Positions 1-9,021 of a stretch of 64,000 bases of DNA are shown here, piece after piece (the stretch's first letter is position 1; every line of letters begins with the position of its first letter). A program made the position numbers and the translations under genes. The notes under the pieces are model-generated. The model was given only the letters and a program-made list of their open reading frames with translations. It was not told the DNA's origin and made no database searches. The stretch is from the NCBI RefSeq assembly GCF_002278075.1, contig NZ_CP022989.1, positions 1,054,001 to 1,118,000 of the forward strand, written 5' to 3'. This stretch comes from Paraburkholderia aromaticivorans. Lineage in GTDB: Bacteria > Pseudomonadota > Gammaproteobacteria > Burkholderiales > Burkholderiaceae.

Positions 1-168
1 ACCCAGATCGAAAGCCGTGCGCAGAATGTCGCGTTGCGTGGAGATCGGCGTGGTGTCGCCGAAGTTGTGCCACAGTCCGAGCGACAGCGCCGGCAGTTTG
101 AGACCCGACTTGCCGCAGACGCGGTACTGCATATCCGAATAGCGTTCTGAAGCTGCTTCGTAAGCCAT
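1..168 (-). CDS. Aldo/keto reductase, YghZ/GPR type (3' part beyond the left edge)
   Basis: Only the first 56 codons are in the window; the gene runs off the left edge. The ATG at 168 (minus strand) is preceded by an AAGGA ribosome-binding site. The N-terminus contains RVCGKSGLKLPALSLGLWHN, which matches the start of E. coli YghZ (L-glyceraldehyde-3-phosphate reductase, a KCNAB-like aldo/keto reductase). Members of this family reduce aldehydes such as L-GAP or methylglyoxal with NADPH in the cytosol, using an Asp-Tyr-Lys-His tetrad that lies outside this window. The family assignment is firm from the N-terminal block; the exact substrate is inferred from YghZ. Confidence 0.85.
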   Translation of the reverse strand, partial: MAYEAASERYSDMQYRVCGKSGLKLPALSLGLWHNFGDTTPISTQRDILRTAFDLG

Positions 169-385
169 TGCTAGTGTCCTTGATGGTAAAGGCGCCCGAT
201 CAGTGCGGGCATGGGCAATTGCATGCTGCGGGAGGCGTGCCGCCTTTTTTCTTATAGGTCGGAGATGCGGCCAGACCGCTATGGTAGCGAATCGACGTGA
301 TGCATGCAGACGCCCAGTATGCGGGATGGACGATTGCTTGCGGGTCCCCTACACTCTGCCCGATTCAGGCTTATAGGAGAGGTCA

Positions 386-592
386 ATGACGAAGGCGATT
401 TCCATCGCGTTGATTGTCGGCGGTATCGTGCTGCTGTATTTCGGCGGACAGGCGTTCAATTCGGTGAGCAGCGACGTCTCGCGCGTCTTTACCGGTTCGC
501 CGACCAACAAAGCGATCTTGCTGATCGTGGGCGGCGTCGTGGCCACGATCGCCGGCCTGACGGGCATCGCTTTGTCGGGACGCAGGCGCTAA
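386..592 (+). CDS. DUF3185-type small membrane protein
   Basis: This 68-residue protein is almost entirely two hydrophobic segments (about residues 5-22 and 42-62) joined by a short polar loop, with an RRR tail at the C-terminus suggesting a cytosolic end. The length and the LIVGGIVLLYFGGQAFNS pattern fit the DUF3185 family of small inner-membrane proteins; no function is known to me. The start is well supported by AGGAGAGGT a few bases upstream. A -10-like TACACT lies at 349-354. It stands alone, convergent with the PhyH-type gene downstream. Confidence 0.75.
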   Translation: MTKAISIALIVGGIVLLYFGGQAFNSVSSDVSRVFTGSPTNKAILLIVGGVVATIAGLTGIALSGRRR

Positions 593-671
593 ACACGGGC
601 GCGGCCATGCGGCACTTTGCGTTTCGAGCTTCGAGCAGGAAAACCCAAGGCGCCGCGAGCGACCGAAGCCT

Positions 672-1433
672 CTAGAACGCGACCTCGGGCTTCGCAGCCG
701 AACGGGTTCCCGGCAACGGCACGTTGCTCGCGCCGTGGTACGTGTACACCAGCGAGAACTTCACCTGATCGGTGATGTTCTTGCCCGCGGAGTGGAGCGT
801 ATTGCAGTGGAAGAACACCACGTCGCCGGCCTGCAGTTCCGGCGACACCGCGGTGCGAATCCATTCCTGATTTTCTTCCAGATCAGAGCGGAAGAATTTG
901 GCCTGATCGAACCGCTCGGATGTGAACGCGGCGGTGTGCGACTTCGGTACGAGCCATAGCGCGCCGTTATCCACCTTTTCCGAACCGACCGCGAGCCACA
1001 CTGAAACCAGATCGTCGCGCTCGAACGACCAATAGCGCACGTCGCGATGCCAGCCGGTCAAACTGCCGTACGCAGGGTGCTTGGTCATCATGCAGTTATG
1101 GTGCGCGCGCGACAGGCGCGGCTCTTCACCGAAATACAACTCCATCCAGCCGCGAATTTCCGGCGCGGTCGCCCAGCGCGCAAAACTCGGATGACGTCCA
1201 TACGCATCCAGCAGCCGCCGCACCGTGTGGCCGCCCGGCGCCTGTTTGGACGCCGGCGCGCCGGGATACTGCAAATCCGCTTCGAACTCGATCGGCGCGA
1301 CCGCTTCCTCCAGCTGGCGCTGCGCGATCTGCTTCAGCTCCTCGCACCGCTCAGGCGACACCAATCCGGGTACGACGACAAAACCCTGCTCTCGCAACGT
1401 TTGAATCTGCTCTTTCTTGGAATGAAGTGACAT
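672..1433 (-). CDS. Phytanoyl-CoA dioxygenase (PhyH) family protein
   Basis: The 253-residue protein has the Fe(II)/2-oxoglutarate dioxygenase facial triad: GWHRD gives His129 and Asp131, and the distal His is His214 in NTLHSAG. A GDVVFFH strand just before it and the overall length fit PhyH. Such enzymes hydroxylate small substrates in the cytosol with O2 and 2-oxoglutarate; the substrate here cannot be read from the sequence. The N-terminal KEQIQTLREQGFVVVPG is the usual PhyH opening and supports the ATG at 1433. A minus-strand TACAAT (-10-like) lies at 1467-1472. It is apparently monocistronic. Confidence 0.82.
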   Translation of the reverse strand: MSLHSKKEQIQTLREQGFVVVPGLVSPERCEELKQIAQRQLEEAVAPIEFEADLQYPGAPASKQAPGGHTVRRLLDAYGRHPSFARWATAPEIRGWMELYFGEEPRLSRAHHNCMMTKHPAYGSLTGWHRDVRYWSFERDDLVSVWLAVGSEKVDNGALWLVPKSHTAAFTSERFDQAKFFRSDLEENQEWIRTAVSPELQAGDVVFFHCNTLHSAGKNITDQVKFSLVYTYHGASNVPLPGTRSAAKPEVAF

Positions 1434-1895
1434 GGCGTTCCGTTACTGTCGACTAGCTGATGCTCGATTGTAAAACGGGCGCGATCGCGCCGCGTGCTGT
1501 TTCACCATCTGGAAGCCGCAGCCTTACGCACGACTTTCATGCCCGGCGCCCGGCTTCCCGGCACATTCAATGGGCAAACACGCACGATAATCGCCCTCAA
1601 AGGGTTCGACCGTTGCCGCGCCGATTCACGATTTTCTCCGTAAAAACCCGTATTCGCAGGGTAAAAACCGACTTTCTGACGTCATGAATCGCGTGTAACC
1701 TCCCCTGCATGTTGATCGCCATTCCCGCACTTCTGCGCCGCGTCGAGGCCGTCACGGCCGGCTCCGCTGTACTCCGTGCACCTTTCCATCGAATTCAAGG
1801 CTTTCGCGCCGTTCATTGCGACGCCGCCATTGGCACATTTGGTGCTCCTGATGGCGCACATCCCGTCGCGCGACACGTTGCCTACTAGTGAAGCC
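1434..1895. other. Intergenic region with no confident gene
   Basis: About 460 bases between the PhyH-type gene and the next likely start. It holds a minus-strand TACAAT at 1467-1472 that could be the -10 of the dioxygenase promoter, and an imperfect repeat of GTAAAAACC around 1640-1670. Short open frames here lack ribosome-binding sites and recognisable protein features. I see no RNA gene. Confidence 0.4.
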
Positions 1896-2261
1896 ATGCA
1901 TACTCTTCTGAGCACCCGTCTTACCCGCGCCGCACTGAAAGCGGCCCGTCCCGCGCGTCGCCATGTCGTGCGCGCGCTGCGTCACCACGCTACGCGCACT
2001 CGCGCGTTGGGCGAACACTGGCGCGATGCCAAAGCCGTCGATGGTATTCGCACCTGGTTCAATACGTTCTTCTCCGCGCTGCGCCTGCAAGGCAGTTCAC
2101 GCCGCTTTTCGCTGCGTACGCTGCTGCGCAAGCCGACGCCGCTGCGCCTCACCGCGCCGCGCGCAGCGCTCGCCGTGCCGCAGAACACGAGCCGCCGGCC
2201 GCGTCGCATGTCGACGAACGGCAGCACCGGCTGGTTCGCGTTCGCGTTTGCGAGCCGGTAA
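1896..2261 (+). CDS. Hypothetical Arg-rich protein
   Basis: Unrecognised protein of about 121 residues from the ATG at 1896; the frame is open further upstream to 1776. It is strongly basic, with many Arg and His residues, and has no signal peptide, membrane segment or motif I can name. The support is codon use: from 1896 onward most codons end in G or C in the way expected for this genome, and a central block (GEHWRDAKAVDGIRTWFNTF) looks like a folded amphipathic segment. No clear ribosome-binding site precedes 1896, so the start is uncertain. It could still be a spurious frame in high-GC DNA. Confidence 0.42.
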   Translation: MHTLLSTRLTRAALKAARPARRHVVRALRHHATRTRALGEHWRDAKAVDGIRTWFNTFFSALRLQGSSRRFSLRTLLRKPTPLRLTAPRAALAVPQNTSRRPRRMSTNGSTGWFAFAFASR

Positions 2262-2401
2262 GGCGGTTGCAGAGCGTCCTGAAAAGCGAGCGCGGCTCAA
2301 GCGCCGCCAGGCGTCGTATTGACGACGGGATATGACTGCCGGCCGGTGAAGCCGTCGGGCGACCGGGTGGCAACGCAGCTCACGAACTGGCGAGTCCAAT
2401 A

Positions 2402-2440
2402 AAAAAACCCCGCCCGGCTCTACGCCGGCGGGGTTTTTTG
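2402..2440. terminator. Bidirectional intrinsic terminator downstream of metK
   Basis: A GC hairpin (CCCCGCCCGGC, loop TCTA, CGCCGGCGGGG, one unpaired C) is flanked by an A-run on its left and a T-run on its right. It can therefore end metK transcription from the minus strand and any plus-strand transcript from the hypothetical gene. Confidence 0.85.
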
Positions 2441-2462
2441 CTAGAGCGGACGCTCGCGCTGC

Positions 2463-3653
2463 TTATTCGGCGAGCGCGGCAACCGGTTCCGTACCGGCGG
2501 CTTCGGCGAGCGCCAGCGCCTTGTCCGTGGATTCCCACGTAAATTCCGGCTCTTCGCGGCCGAAGTGACCGTAGGCTGCGCTTTTCTCGTAGATCGGGCG
2601 CAGCAGGTCGAGCATCTGGATGATGCCCTTCGGACGCAGGTCGAAATGCTCCTGCACCAGACGCGTGATGGTCGCATCCGACACGCGGCCAGTGCCGAAC
2701 GTGTTGACCATCACCGAAGTCGGCTGGGCGACGCCGATCGCGTACGAAACCTGAATCAGGCAACGCGAAGCGAGACCCGCGGCCACGATGTTCTTCGCGA
2801 CATAACGACCGGCGTAAGCCGCCGAGCGGTCCACCTTCGATGGATCCTTGCCCGAGAACGCGCCGCCGCCGTGCGGTGCGGCACCGCCGTACGTGTCGAC
2901 GATGATCTTGCGGCCAGTCAAGCCGCAGTCCCCTTGCGGACCGCCGATCACGAAACGACCGGTCGGGTTCACGAGGAACTTGATGTCGCCCTTGATGAGA
3001 TCGGCCGGCAACGTCGGCTTGATGACTTCTTCGATCACGGCTTCGCGCAGCGTACCCAGATCGATGTCCGGCGAATGCTGCGTGGACAGCACCACGGTGT
3101 CGATCGAATGCGGCTTGCCGTCGACATAACGCACGGTGACTTGCGACTTCGCGTCCGGACGCAGCCACGGCAGACGGCCGTCACGGCGCAGATTCGCCTG
3201 ACGCTCGACCAGACGGTGCGACAGGTGGATCGGCAGCGGCATCAATTCCGGGGTTTCTTCGCACGCGTAGCCGAACATCAGGCCCTGGTCGCCGGCGCCT
3301 TGATCGAGGTTGTTGTCGTGCGCGCGGTCCACACCTTGAGCGATGTCCGGCGATTGCTTGTCGTACGCGACGAGCACGGCGCAGCCGCGATAGTCGATAC
3401 CGTAGTCGGTATTGTCGTAGCCGATGCGCTTGATCGTGTTGCGCGCAACCTGAATGTAATCGACGTTCGCAGTGGTGGTGATTTCACCGGCCAGCACGAC
3501 GAGACCCGTGTTGCACAGCGTTTCCGCGGCGACACGCGAGTATTTGTCCTGAGCCAGAATGGCGTCGAGAATGGCGTCGGAAATCTGATCCGCGACTTTG
3601 TCGGGATGGCCTTCGGAGACGGATTCGGAAGTGAAGAGATAGTCGTTTGCCAC
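2463..3653 (-). CDS. metK: S-adenosylmethionine synthase
   Basis: MetK makes S-adenosylmethionine from methionine and ATP in the cytosol. Family motifs are all present: the N-terminal [13 protein letters not shown], the substrate loop [12 protein letters not shown], the P-loop-like [19 protein letters not shown] and the C-terminal [12 protein letters not shown] chose the GTG at 3653 ([11 protein letters not shown], 396 residues) over the upstream ATG at 3692. Homologues begin at this point, and AGGAG sits 7-8 bases before the GTG. It is monocistronic, with its own sigma-70-like promoter, a leader of about 160 nt and a terminator after the stop. Confidence 0.97.
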   Translation of the reverse strand: MANDYLFTSESVSEGHPDKVADQISDAILDAILAQDKYSRVAAETLCNTGLVVLAGEITTTANVDYIQVARNTIKRIGYDNTDYGIDYRGCAVLVAYDKQSPDIAQGVDRAHDNNLDQGAGDQGLMFGYACEETPELMPLPIHLSHRLVERQANLRRDGRLPWLRPDAKSQVTVRYVDGKPHSIDTVVLSTQHSPDIDLGTLREAVIEEVIKPTLPADLIKGDIKFLVNPTGRFVIGGPQGDCGLTGRKIIVDTYGGAAPHGGGAFSGKDPSKVDRSAAYAGRYVAKNIVAAGLASRCLIQVSYAIGVAQPTSVMVNTFGTGRVSDATITRLVQEHFDLRPKGIIQMLDLLRPIYEKSAAYGHFGREEPEFTWESTDKALALAEAAGTEPVAALAE

Positions 3654-3816
3654 GTTGCAGACTCCTGTTTTGTGGTTACGGTTGAGTTTCACGTAGCCAG
3701 CTTCGGGAGCCTTGAAGCGGCGACGCTTTAGCGGATTACCTTACCGAAAGGCGCAAATCACATGGTTTGCAGCCACCGGCTTCGCCCCGCAAGTTGTCTA
3801 TTAACTCGGCGAAGCC
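3654..3816 (-). promoter_or_regulatory. metK 5' leader with a 5'-terminal hairpin
   Basis: With a start site near 3813, the metK mRNA would carry about 160 untranslated nt. It would open almost at once with a perfect 9-bp inverted repeat, GGCTTCGCC at 3778-3786 and its complement at 3808-3816, with a 21-nt loop. A smaller GCAAA/TTTGC hairpin follows. The architecture suggests an RNA control element, but it matches no SAM riboswitch class I know; the regulatory role is inference. Confidence 0.4.
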
Positions 3817-3819
3817 CTT

Positions 3820-3846
3820 ATTATAGCGACTTCCTTTGATTGTCAC
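3820..3846 (-). promoter_or_regulatory. metK sigma-70 promoter
   Basis: On the minus strand a perfect TATAAT lies at 3825-3820, with GTGACA (5 of 6 to TTGACA) at 3846-3841. The 15-bp spacer is short, so the exact -35 is uncertain, but the -10 is unambiguous. Confidence 0.6.
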
Positions 3847-3930
3847 AGAGTGTCTACGAGTGCGGTATTACGTCAATTCTTCCGCTTTCCTGAAGCCCGT
3901 CACGCTTAGCGCCTCTTTTCAGGAGGCGGC

Positions 3931-4815
3931 ATGCTGAGCCGCTATGGCGCCAAACTCGCGATCGGGCTGCTGAAACTGTTTGCACTATTGCCTTACGGCC
4001 TGATCGCCCGTCTCGGCGACGGACTCGGCTGGTTGCTGTATCAGATCCCGAGCCGGCGCAAACGCATCGTCCATATCAATCTGAAACTGTGCTTCCCCGA
4101 ATGGAGCGACGCGCGCCGCGAAGACGTCGCGCAGAAGCATTTCCGCCACGCGATCCGCAGCTACCTCGAGCGCAGCGTGCAGTGGTTCGGCTCGGCGAAG
4201 AAACTCGAGAAGCTGATCCAGCTCGACAGCGCGATCGACCTGACCGACCCGAATCTGCCGCCCACGCTGTTTCTCGGCTTTCACTTCGTCGGTATCGAGG
4301 CCGGCTCGATCTTCCTGAACTATTCGCTCAAGCGCCAATGCGGCTCGCTCTATCAGCCGATGTCGAATCCGGAGCTCGAGGAAGTCGCCAAAGCGGCGCG
4401 CGCGCGTTTCGGCGCGGACATGGCGAGCCGCGCCGACAGCGCGCGCGTCGTGTTGCGCTGGCTGCGCGAGCGCAAGCCGGTCATGCTGGGCGCCGACATG
4501 GACTACGGCGCGCGCAATTCCACCTTCGTGCCGTTCTTCGGCGTGCCGACCTGCACGCTGACCGCGGTGGGGCGCCTCGCCAAAGTCGGCCACGCGCAGG
4601 TGGTGCCGTTCATCGGCGAGGTGCTGCCGAACTACAAAGGCTACCGGCTCAAAGTATTCAAGCCGTGGGAGAACTACCCGACGGGCGACGACGATGCGGA
4701 CGCCCGTCGCATGAACGCTTTTCTCGAAGAGCAGATTCCGTTGATGCCCGAGCAGTATTACTGGGTGCACAAACGCTTCAAGACCCGGCCGCCGGGCGAT
4801 CCGAGCGTGTATTGA
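3931..4815 (+). CDS. lpxL: Lipid A biosynthesis lauroyl acyltransferase (LpxL/HtrB family)
   Basis: This 294-residue membrane-associated enzyme transfers a secondary acyl chain from acyl-ACP to the lipid A precursor on the cytoplasmic face of the inner membrane. The N-terminus is hydrophobic (residues 8-25), and the HX4E catalytic motif is visible as HFVGIE (His118, Glu123). Length and the [11 protein letters not shown] block fit the HtrB/LpxL family. An AGGAGGC ribosome-binding site is 5 bases before the ATG. It diverges from metK and is followed after 98 bases by dapF. Chain-length specificity cannot be read here, so MsbB/LpxM-type activity is possible. Confidence 0.85.
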   Translation: MLSRYGAKLAIGLLKLFALLPYGLIARLGDGLGWLLYQIPSRRKRIVHINLKLCFPEWSDARREDVAQKHFRHAIRSYLERSVQWFGSAKKLEKLIQLDSAIDLTDPNLPPTLFLGFHFVGIEAGSIFLNYSLKRQCGSLYQPMSNPELEEVAKAARARFGADMASRADSARVVLRWLRERKPVMLGADMDYGARNSTFVPFFGVPTCTLTAVGRLAKVGHAQVVPFIGEVLPNYKGYRLKVFKPWENYPTGDDDADARRMNAFLEEQIPLMPEQYYWVHKRFKTRPPGDPSVY

Positions 4816-4901
4816 ACGTGAACGGCCGCCCCACGCGGCCTGTGAAAAGCGGCCGGACGCGGAAAAAACTCGGCGTTCGGCTTACCTGCGAGCGCGTCAC
4901 T

Positions 4902-4907
4902 TACAAT
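4902..4907 (+). promoter_or_regulatory. Possible -10 element immediately before dapF
   Basis: TACAAT ends 6 bases before the dapF ATG at 4914, and there is no ribosome-binding site. If used, transcription would start at or next to the start codon and give a leaderless mRNA. The -35 region is weak, so dapF may instead be read through from lpxL. Confidence 0.3.
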
Positions 4908-4913
4908 AGCGTG

Positions 4914-5801
4914 ATGAAACTGAAATTCACCAAAATGCACGGCGCGGGCAACGACTTCGTCGTGCTCGACGGCTACACCCAACCGGTCAACCTGACGCCG
5001 GCGCAGGTGCGCGCGCTCGCGGACCGGCATTTCGGCGTCGGCGCAGACCAGTTGCTGCTGGTCGAAAAGCCCACGGTAGACGGCGTCGATTTCAGATATC
5101 GCATCTTCAATTGCGACGGCGGCGAGGTCGAGCATTGCGGCAATGGCGCGCGCTGCTTCGTCAAATTCGTGCGCGACAGCGGCCTCACCGATCGGCGCAG
5201 CGTACGCGTGCAGGTGCAAAAGGGCACCATCACGCTGACCATGCAGGAGAACGGCGAAGTGCTGGTCGACATGGGCATGCCCGTGTTCGAGCCGGAACGC
5301 GTGCCGTTCGCCACCAAAGGCCTCGAAGGCCGCCGCGAGGGCGCGGATACGCTCTGGCCGCTCGACGTGAACGGCACGACACGCTGGATTTCGGTGGTGT
5401 CGATGGGCAATCCGCACGCCGTGCAGGTCGTCGACGACGTCGAAGCATTCCCGGTGCCGGTCGAAGGCCCGGTGATCGAGCGTCATGCGCGCTTCGCGCA
5501 GCGGGTGAACGCGGGCTTCATGCAGATCGTCGGCCGCAGCGAGATCAGGCTGCGCGTGTACGAACGCGGCGCGGGCGAAACGCTGGCGTGCGGCACGGGC
5601 GCATGCGCGGCGGTCGCGGCCGGAATCCGGCGCGGGCTGCTCGACTCGCCGGTGCTCGTGCACACGCACGGCGGCAATCTGACCATCTCGTGGGACAGTA
5701 CGCGAGAGGGCGAGCCGCTGCTGATGGCCGGGCCCGCCGTGACCGTTTTCGAAGGCGAGATAGAGCTGCCCGACTCATTGGCGGCTTCACAGGCCGCTTG
5801 A
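4914..5801 (+). CDS. dapF: Diaminopimelate epimerase
   Basis: DapF converts LL- to meso-diaminopimelate for peptidoglycan and lysine synthesis, without cofactor, using two cysteines as acid and base. Both are present: Cys75 in EHCGNGARC and Cys226 in [10 protein letters not shown]. The first residues, [13 protein letters not shown], are the family signature and fix the ATG at 4914, although the frame is open far upstream inside lpxL. Its 295 residues are slightly longer than the E. coli enzyme (274). The order dapF-DUF484-xerC is the same as in enterobacteria, suggesting one operon. Confidence 0.96.
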   Translation: MKLKFTKMHGAGNDFVVLDGYTQPVNLTPAQVRALADRHFGVGADQLLLVEKPTVDGVDFRYRIFNCDGGEVEHCGNGARCFVKFVRDSGLTDRRSVRVQVQKGTITLTMQENGEVLVDMGMPVFEPERVPFATKGLEGRREGADTLWPLDVNGTTRWISVVSMGNPHAVQVVDDVEAFPVPVEGPVIERHARFAQRVNAGFMQIVGRSEIRLRVYERGAGETLACGTGACAAVAAGIRRGLLDSPVLVHTHGGNLTISWDSTREGEPLLMAGPAVTVFEGEIELPDSLAASQAA

Positions 5802-5859
5802 ACTCAATGACCGATGCGCCGCCCCCGAGGCGTCGCCCCGTAGTCCCTTAGCCGAAACC

Positions 5860-6579
5860 ATGAACGATCGCGAAGTCGCCGAATACCTGCTCGCCAACCC
5901 CGAATTCTTCGCCGAACACGCGGAGATGCTCGCGACGATCCGGCTCGCGAACCCGCACGGCAAAGCCGCGGTGTCGCTGCAGGAACGGCAGATGGAAATG
6001 CTGCGGGACAAGAACAAGCATCTCGAACGCCGCCTCGCCGAACTCCTGCGCTACGGCCACGAGAACGACAGCATCGCGTCGAAATTCAACCGCTGGACCA
6101 TTCGCGTGATAGCCGAACGTGATCCGTATGCGCTGCCGCGCACCATCGCCACCGGCTTGCGCGATATTTTCGACGTACCGCAAGCGGCGCTGCGCGTGTG
6201 GGATGTCGCCGAGCCGTATGCCCAAGCCGACTTCGCGCGGCACGTCGGCGAGGAAGTGCGCATCTTCGCCAATAGCCTGACCACGCCGTATTGCGGCGCG
6301 AATACCGGCTTCGAGGCGGCACAATGGCTGGTGCCGTCGATCGCGGCCGTGAGCGACGAGAGCACGGGCCAGGCGGCCTCGGAATCGGCGCACGCCACCG
6401 AATCGATCGCGTTGCTCGCGCTGCGCGACCCGCAAGGCAACGATGAAGCGCCCACCTTCGGCCTCCTCGTGATGGGTTCGCCCGACGCGCGCCGCTTCCA
6501 CGACGGCATGGCGACCGACTTCCTGACGCAGATCGGCGCGCTGGCAAGCGCCGCGCTAAGCCGTCTGCTGCCGCGCTGA
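5860..6579 (+). CDS. DUF484 family protein
   Basis: A 239-residue protein of the DUF484 family, which in many proteobacteria sits between dapF and xerC. Residues 1-65 look helical and probably coiled-coil (QERQMEMLRDKNKHLERRLAELL), and the rest resembles a GAF-like domain. No enzymatic motif is seen. The opening NDREVAEYLLANPEFFAEH is typical of the family and supports the ATG at 5860, although no clear ribosome-binding site is present. Function is unknown; context suggests co-expression with cell-wall and chromosome-dimer genes. Confidence 0.85.
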   Translation: MNDREVAEYLLANPEFFAEHAEMLATIRLANPHGKAAVSLQERQMEMLRDKNKHLERRLAELLRYGHENDSIASKFNRWTIRVIAERDPYALPRTIATGLRDIFDVPQAALRVWDVAEPYAQADFARHVGEEVRIFANSLTTPYCGANTGFEAAQWLVPSIAAVSDESTGQAASESAHATESIALLALRDPQGNDEAPTFGLLVMGSPDARRFHDGMATDFLTQIGALASAALSRLLPR

Positions 6580-6617
6580 GCGGCGATCCGCCTAGCGCCC
6601 GCCCAAAGCCCACCACC

Positions 6618-7541
6618 GTGACCGCCGCCGACCCGATCGCCGCCTATCTGTCGAATCTCGAACACGAGCGGCGGCTGTCGGCGCATACGCTGCGCGGCTA
6701 CACCCACGAATTGGAAGAACTCAAGCTGCTGGCCAAAGGCCGGCCGCTCGAAAGCCTGAGCGCCGTGGACATTCGCGGCGCGGTTTCGCGGGCGCATGCG
6801 GGCGGCCTGTCGGCGCGTTCGATCAGCCACCGGCTCTCGGCGTGGCGCGCGTTTTACCGCTGGCTCGCCGGCCGTGTCGATCTGCCCGCCAATCCGGTCG
6901 CGACCGTGCGCGCGCCGAAACAGGCCAAAACGCTGCCCAAGGCGCTTTCCGTCGACGACGCGACACGGCTGATGGAGAATCCACCCGTCGCATCGCCCGA
7001 AGGTTTGCGCGATCACGCCATGCTCGAACTGTTTTACTCGTCGGGCCTGCGACTCGCGGAGCTGGTCGGCCTCGACGCCCATTTCGCCGACGCCGACGGC
7101 TACCGCTCGGCCGGCTGGCTCAAGCTCGACTCGGCCGAGGTCGAAGTGCTCGGCAAGGGCAACCGGCGGCGCGTCGTGCCGGTCGGCAGCAAGGCGCTGG
7201 AAGCCTTGAGCGCGTGGCTCGCCGTGCGCGAACAGATGGTGAAGCACGATCCGCATCCACTGTTTCTGTCGACGCGCGGCAATCGCCTGTCGCCGAACGT
7301 GGTCCGTGAGCGCGTGAAACGCGCGGCGCTGGCCGCCGGCATTCCCGCCAACGTGCATCCGCACGTGCTGCGGCACTCGTTTGCCACGCACGTGCTGCAA
7401 TCGAGCGGCGATCTGCGCGCCGTGCAGGAACTGCTCGGCCACGCGAGCATCACCGCCACGCAGGTCTACACCGCGCTCGATTTCCAGCATCTCGCGCACG
7501 TTTACGATCAGGCGCATCCGCGCGCCAAAAAACGCGACTGA
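6618..7541 (+). CDS. xerC: Tyrosine recombinase XerC
   Basis: XerC, with XerD, resolves chromosome dimers at dif during division. The 307-residue protein has an N-terminal core-binding domain (about 5-100) and a C-terminal catalytic domain. The active-site set is complete: Arg145 (SGLR), Lys180, His249 and Arg252 (HVLRH), His275 (LLGHAS) and nucleophile Tyr284 (QVYT). The start is GTG at 6618, 38 bases after the DUF484 gene. Chromosomal context with dapF and DUF484 supports XerC rather than XerD or a phage integrase. Confidence 0.93.
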   Translation: MTAADPIAAYLSNLEHERRLSAHTLRGYTHELEELKLLAKGRPLESLSAVDIRGAVSRAHAGGLSARSISHRLSAWRAFYRWLAGRVDLPANPVATVRAPKQAKTLPKALSVDDATRLMENPPVASPEGLRDHAMLELFYSSGLRLAELVGLDAHFADADGYRSAGWLKLDSAEVEVLGKGNRRRVVPVGSKALEALSAWLAVREQMVKHDPHPLFLSTRGNRLSPNVVRERVKRAALAAGIPANVHPHVLRHSFATHVLQSSGDLRAVQELLGHASITATQVYTALDFQHLAHVYDQAHPRAKKRD

Positions 7542-7628
7542 TGCCGCGACCCGCGGCGGGCAGTCTCCGCCTTCGCTTCACCTGCCGCGCGCACTGTGCC
7601 GCGCGGCCCATTGCTCTCTGACACCCTG

Positions 7629-8831
7629 ATGAATACCGTTACGCTCAAACCGTCGAAAGAAAAATCGCTGCTGCGCCGCCATCCGTGGGTCTATGCGAAC
7701 GCGATCGACCGGATCGACGGCAATCCCGCTGCCGGCGCCACCGTGCTGGTGCGCGCGCACGACGGCCGTTTTCTCGCGCGCGCAGCCTATAGCCCGCATT
7801 CGCAGATCCGCGCCCGGGTGTGGAGCTTCGACGAAACCGAGCCGATCGATCACGCGTTCTTCAAGCGCCGCGTGCAGCGCGCGCTCGCGCATCGTCGAAC
7901 GATGGTTCACGACACCGGCGCGGTACGGCTGATTTTCGGCGAAGCGGACGGCCTGCCCGGCTTGATCGTCGATCACTACGTGGCCGAGGACGAAGGCCAG
8001 CGCAGCCAGCTGGTCTGCCAGTTCATGGCCGCGGGCGTCGAGGCCTGGAAAGAAGCGATCGTCGCGGCGCTGACCGGCGCGACCGGCTGCCCGAATGTTT
8101 ACGAACGCTCGGACGTGTCGATTCGTCAGAAGGAAGGACTCGAACAGATCACCGGCGTGCTGGCGGGCGAGGCGCCGTCTGAAACGCTGATCGTGAGCGA
8201 AAACGACGTGCGCTATCACGTCGACGTGCGCAACGGACACAAAACGGGCTTCTACGTCGACCAGCGCGACAACCGCTTGCTGGTGCAGCAGCTCGCGCAG
8301 GATCGCGACGTGCTGAACTGCTTCTGCTACACCGGCGGTTTCTCTCTGGCTGCCTTGAAAGGCGGCGCCAAACGGGTGGTGTCGATCGATTCGTCGGGCG
8401 ACGCGCTGGCCATCGCCCAGCAGAACGTGGCGGCCAACGGTTTCGACGCCGAACGCGCCACCTGGCTCGACGCGGACGCCTTCAAAACGCTGCGCCGTCT
8501 CTACGACGAGGGCGAGCGCTTCGACCTGGTCGTGCTCGATCCGCCGAAATTCGCGCCGTCGCGTGAGCATGTGGACCGGGCGTCGCGCGCTTACAAGGAC
8601 ATCAACCTGACCGGGCTGAAATTGCTGCGCCCGGGCGGCTTGCTCTTCACCTATTCGTGCTCCGGCGCGATCGACGCCGAACTGTTCCAGAAGATCGTCT
8701 CCGGCGCGGCCGCCGACGCGCGCGTGGACGCCCGGATTCTCAAGCGGCTCGGCGCCGGGGTGGATCACCCTTTGCTGACGGCGTTCCCGGAAGGCGAGTA
8801 TCTGAAGGGCCTGCTGTTGCAAATCGCCTGA
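7629..8831 (+). CDS. rlmI: Class I SAM-dependent 23S rRNA methyltransferase, RlmI type
   Basis: A 400-residue protein with an N-terminal PUA domain (about 1-75), a linker domain, and a Rossmann methyltransferase fold. Motifs include KTGFYVDQRDNR (205-216), the SAM site FCYTGGFS (232-239), DPPKF (304-308) and SCSG with the likely catalytic Cys344. RlmI methylates C1962 of 23S rRNA to m5C. I chose the ATG at 7629 because the PUA domain starts at once with VTLKPSKEKSLLRRHPWV; an upstream start at 7596 adds 11 unconserved-looking residues. It lies 87 bases after xerC and may share its transcript. Confidence 0.85.
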   Translation: MNTVTLKPSKEKSLLRRHPWVYANAIDRIDGNPAAGATVLVRAHDGRFLARAAYSPHSQIRARVWSFDETEPIDHAFFKRRVQRALAHRRTMVHDTGAVRLIFGEADGLPGLIVDHYVAEDEGQRSQLVCQFMAAGVEAWKEAIVAALTGATGCPNVYERSDVSIRQKEGLEQITGVLAGEAPSETLIVSENDVRYHVDVRNGHKTGFYVDQRDNRLLVQQLAQDRDVLNCFCYTGGFSLAALKGGAKRVVSIDSSGDALAIAQQNVAANGFDAERATWLDADAFKTLRRLYDEGERFDLVVLDPPKFAPSREHVDRASRAYKDINLTGLKLLRPGGLLFTYSCSGAIDAELFQKIVSGAAADARVDARILKRLGAGVDHPLLTAFPEGEYLKGLLLQIA

Positions 8832-9021
8832 TCGCCCATAATTTGGGGATTATTTCCCGGCGCCGCCGGCACGGGCAAAAAAGCGGGCCCGAACCGTGCG
8901 CCAGCGCCGCCCTGGCGAATATGTTCCAATAACCGGCTGGGCCGGGCGGCGCGCCATGAGGCTGGCGCGCCCGGTTCAGGCTTCGACTACGCACCGTTTC
9001 ACGACAATACAGGCGACCTCT

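Noticed and set aside
3690..3770. GATTTG and GCTAAAG tokens in the metK leader resembling SAM-II
   Set aside because: The P1 arms and ATTGC element are missing and the order does not form the pseudoknot; GATTTG is explained by a small GCAAA/TTTGC hairpin.
8928..8945. ATGTTCCAATAAC resembling half a Zur box before the CobW-family gene
   Set aside because: Not palindromic enough to support Zur control.
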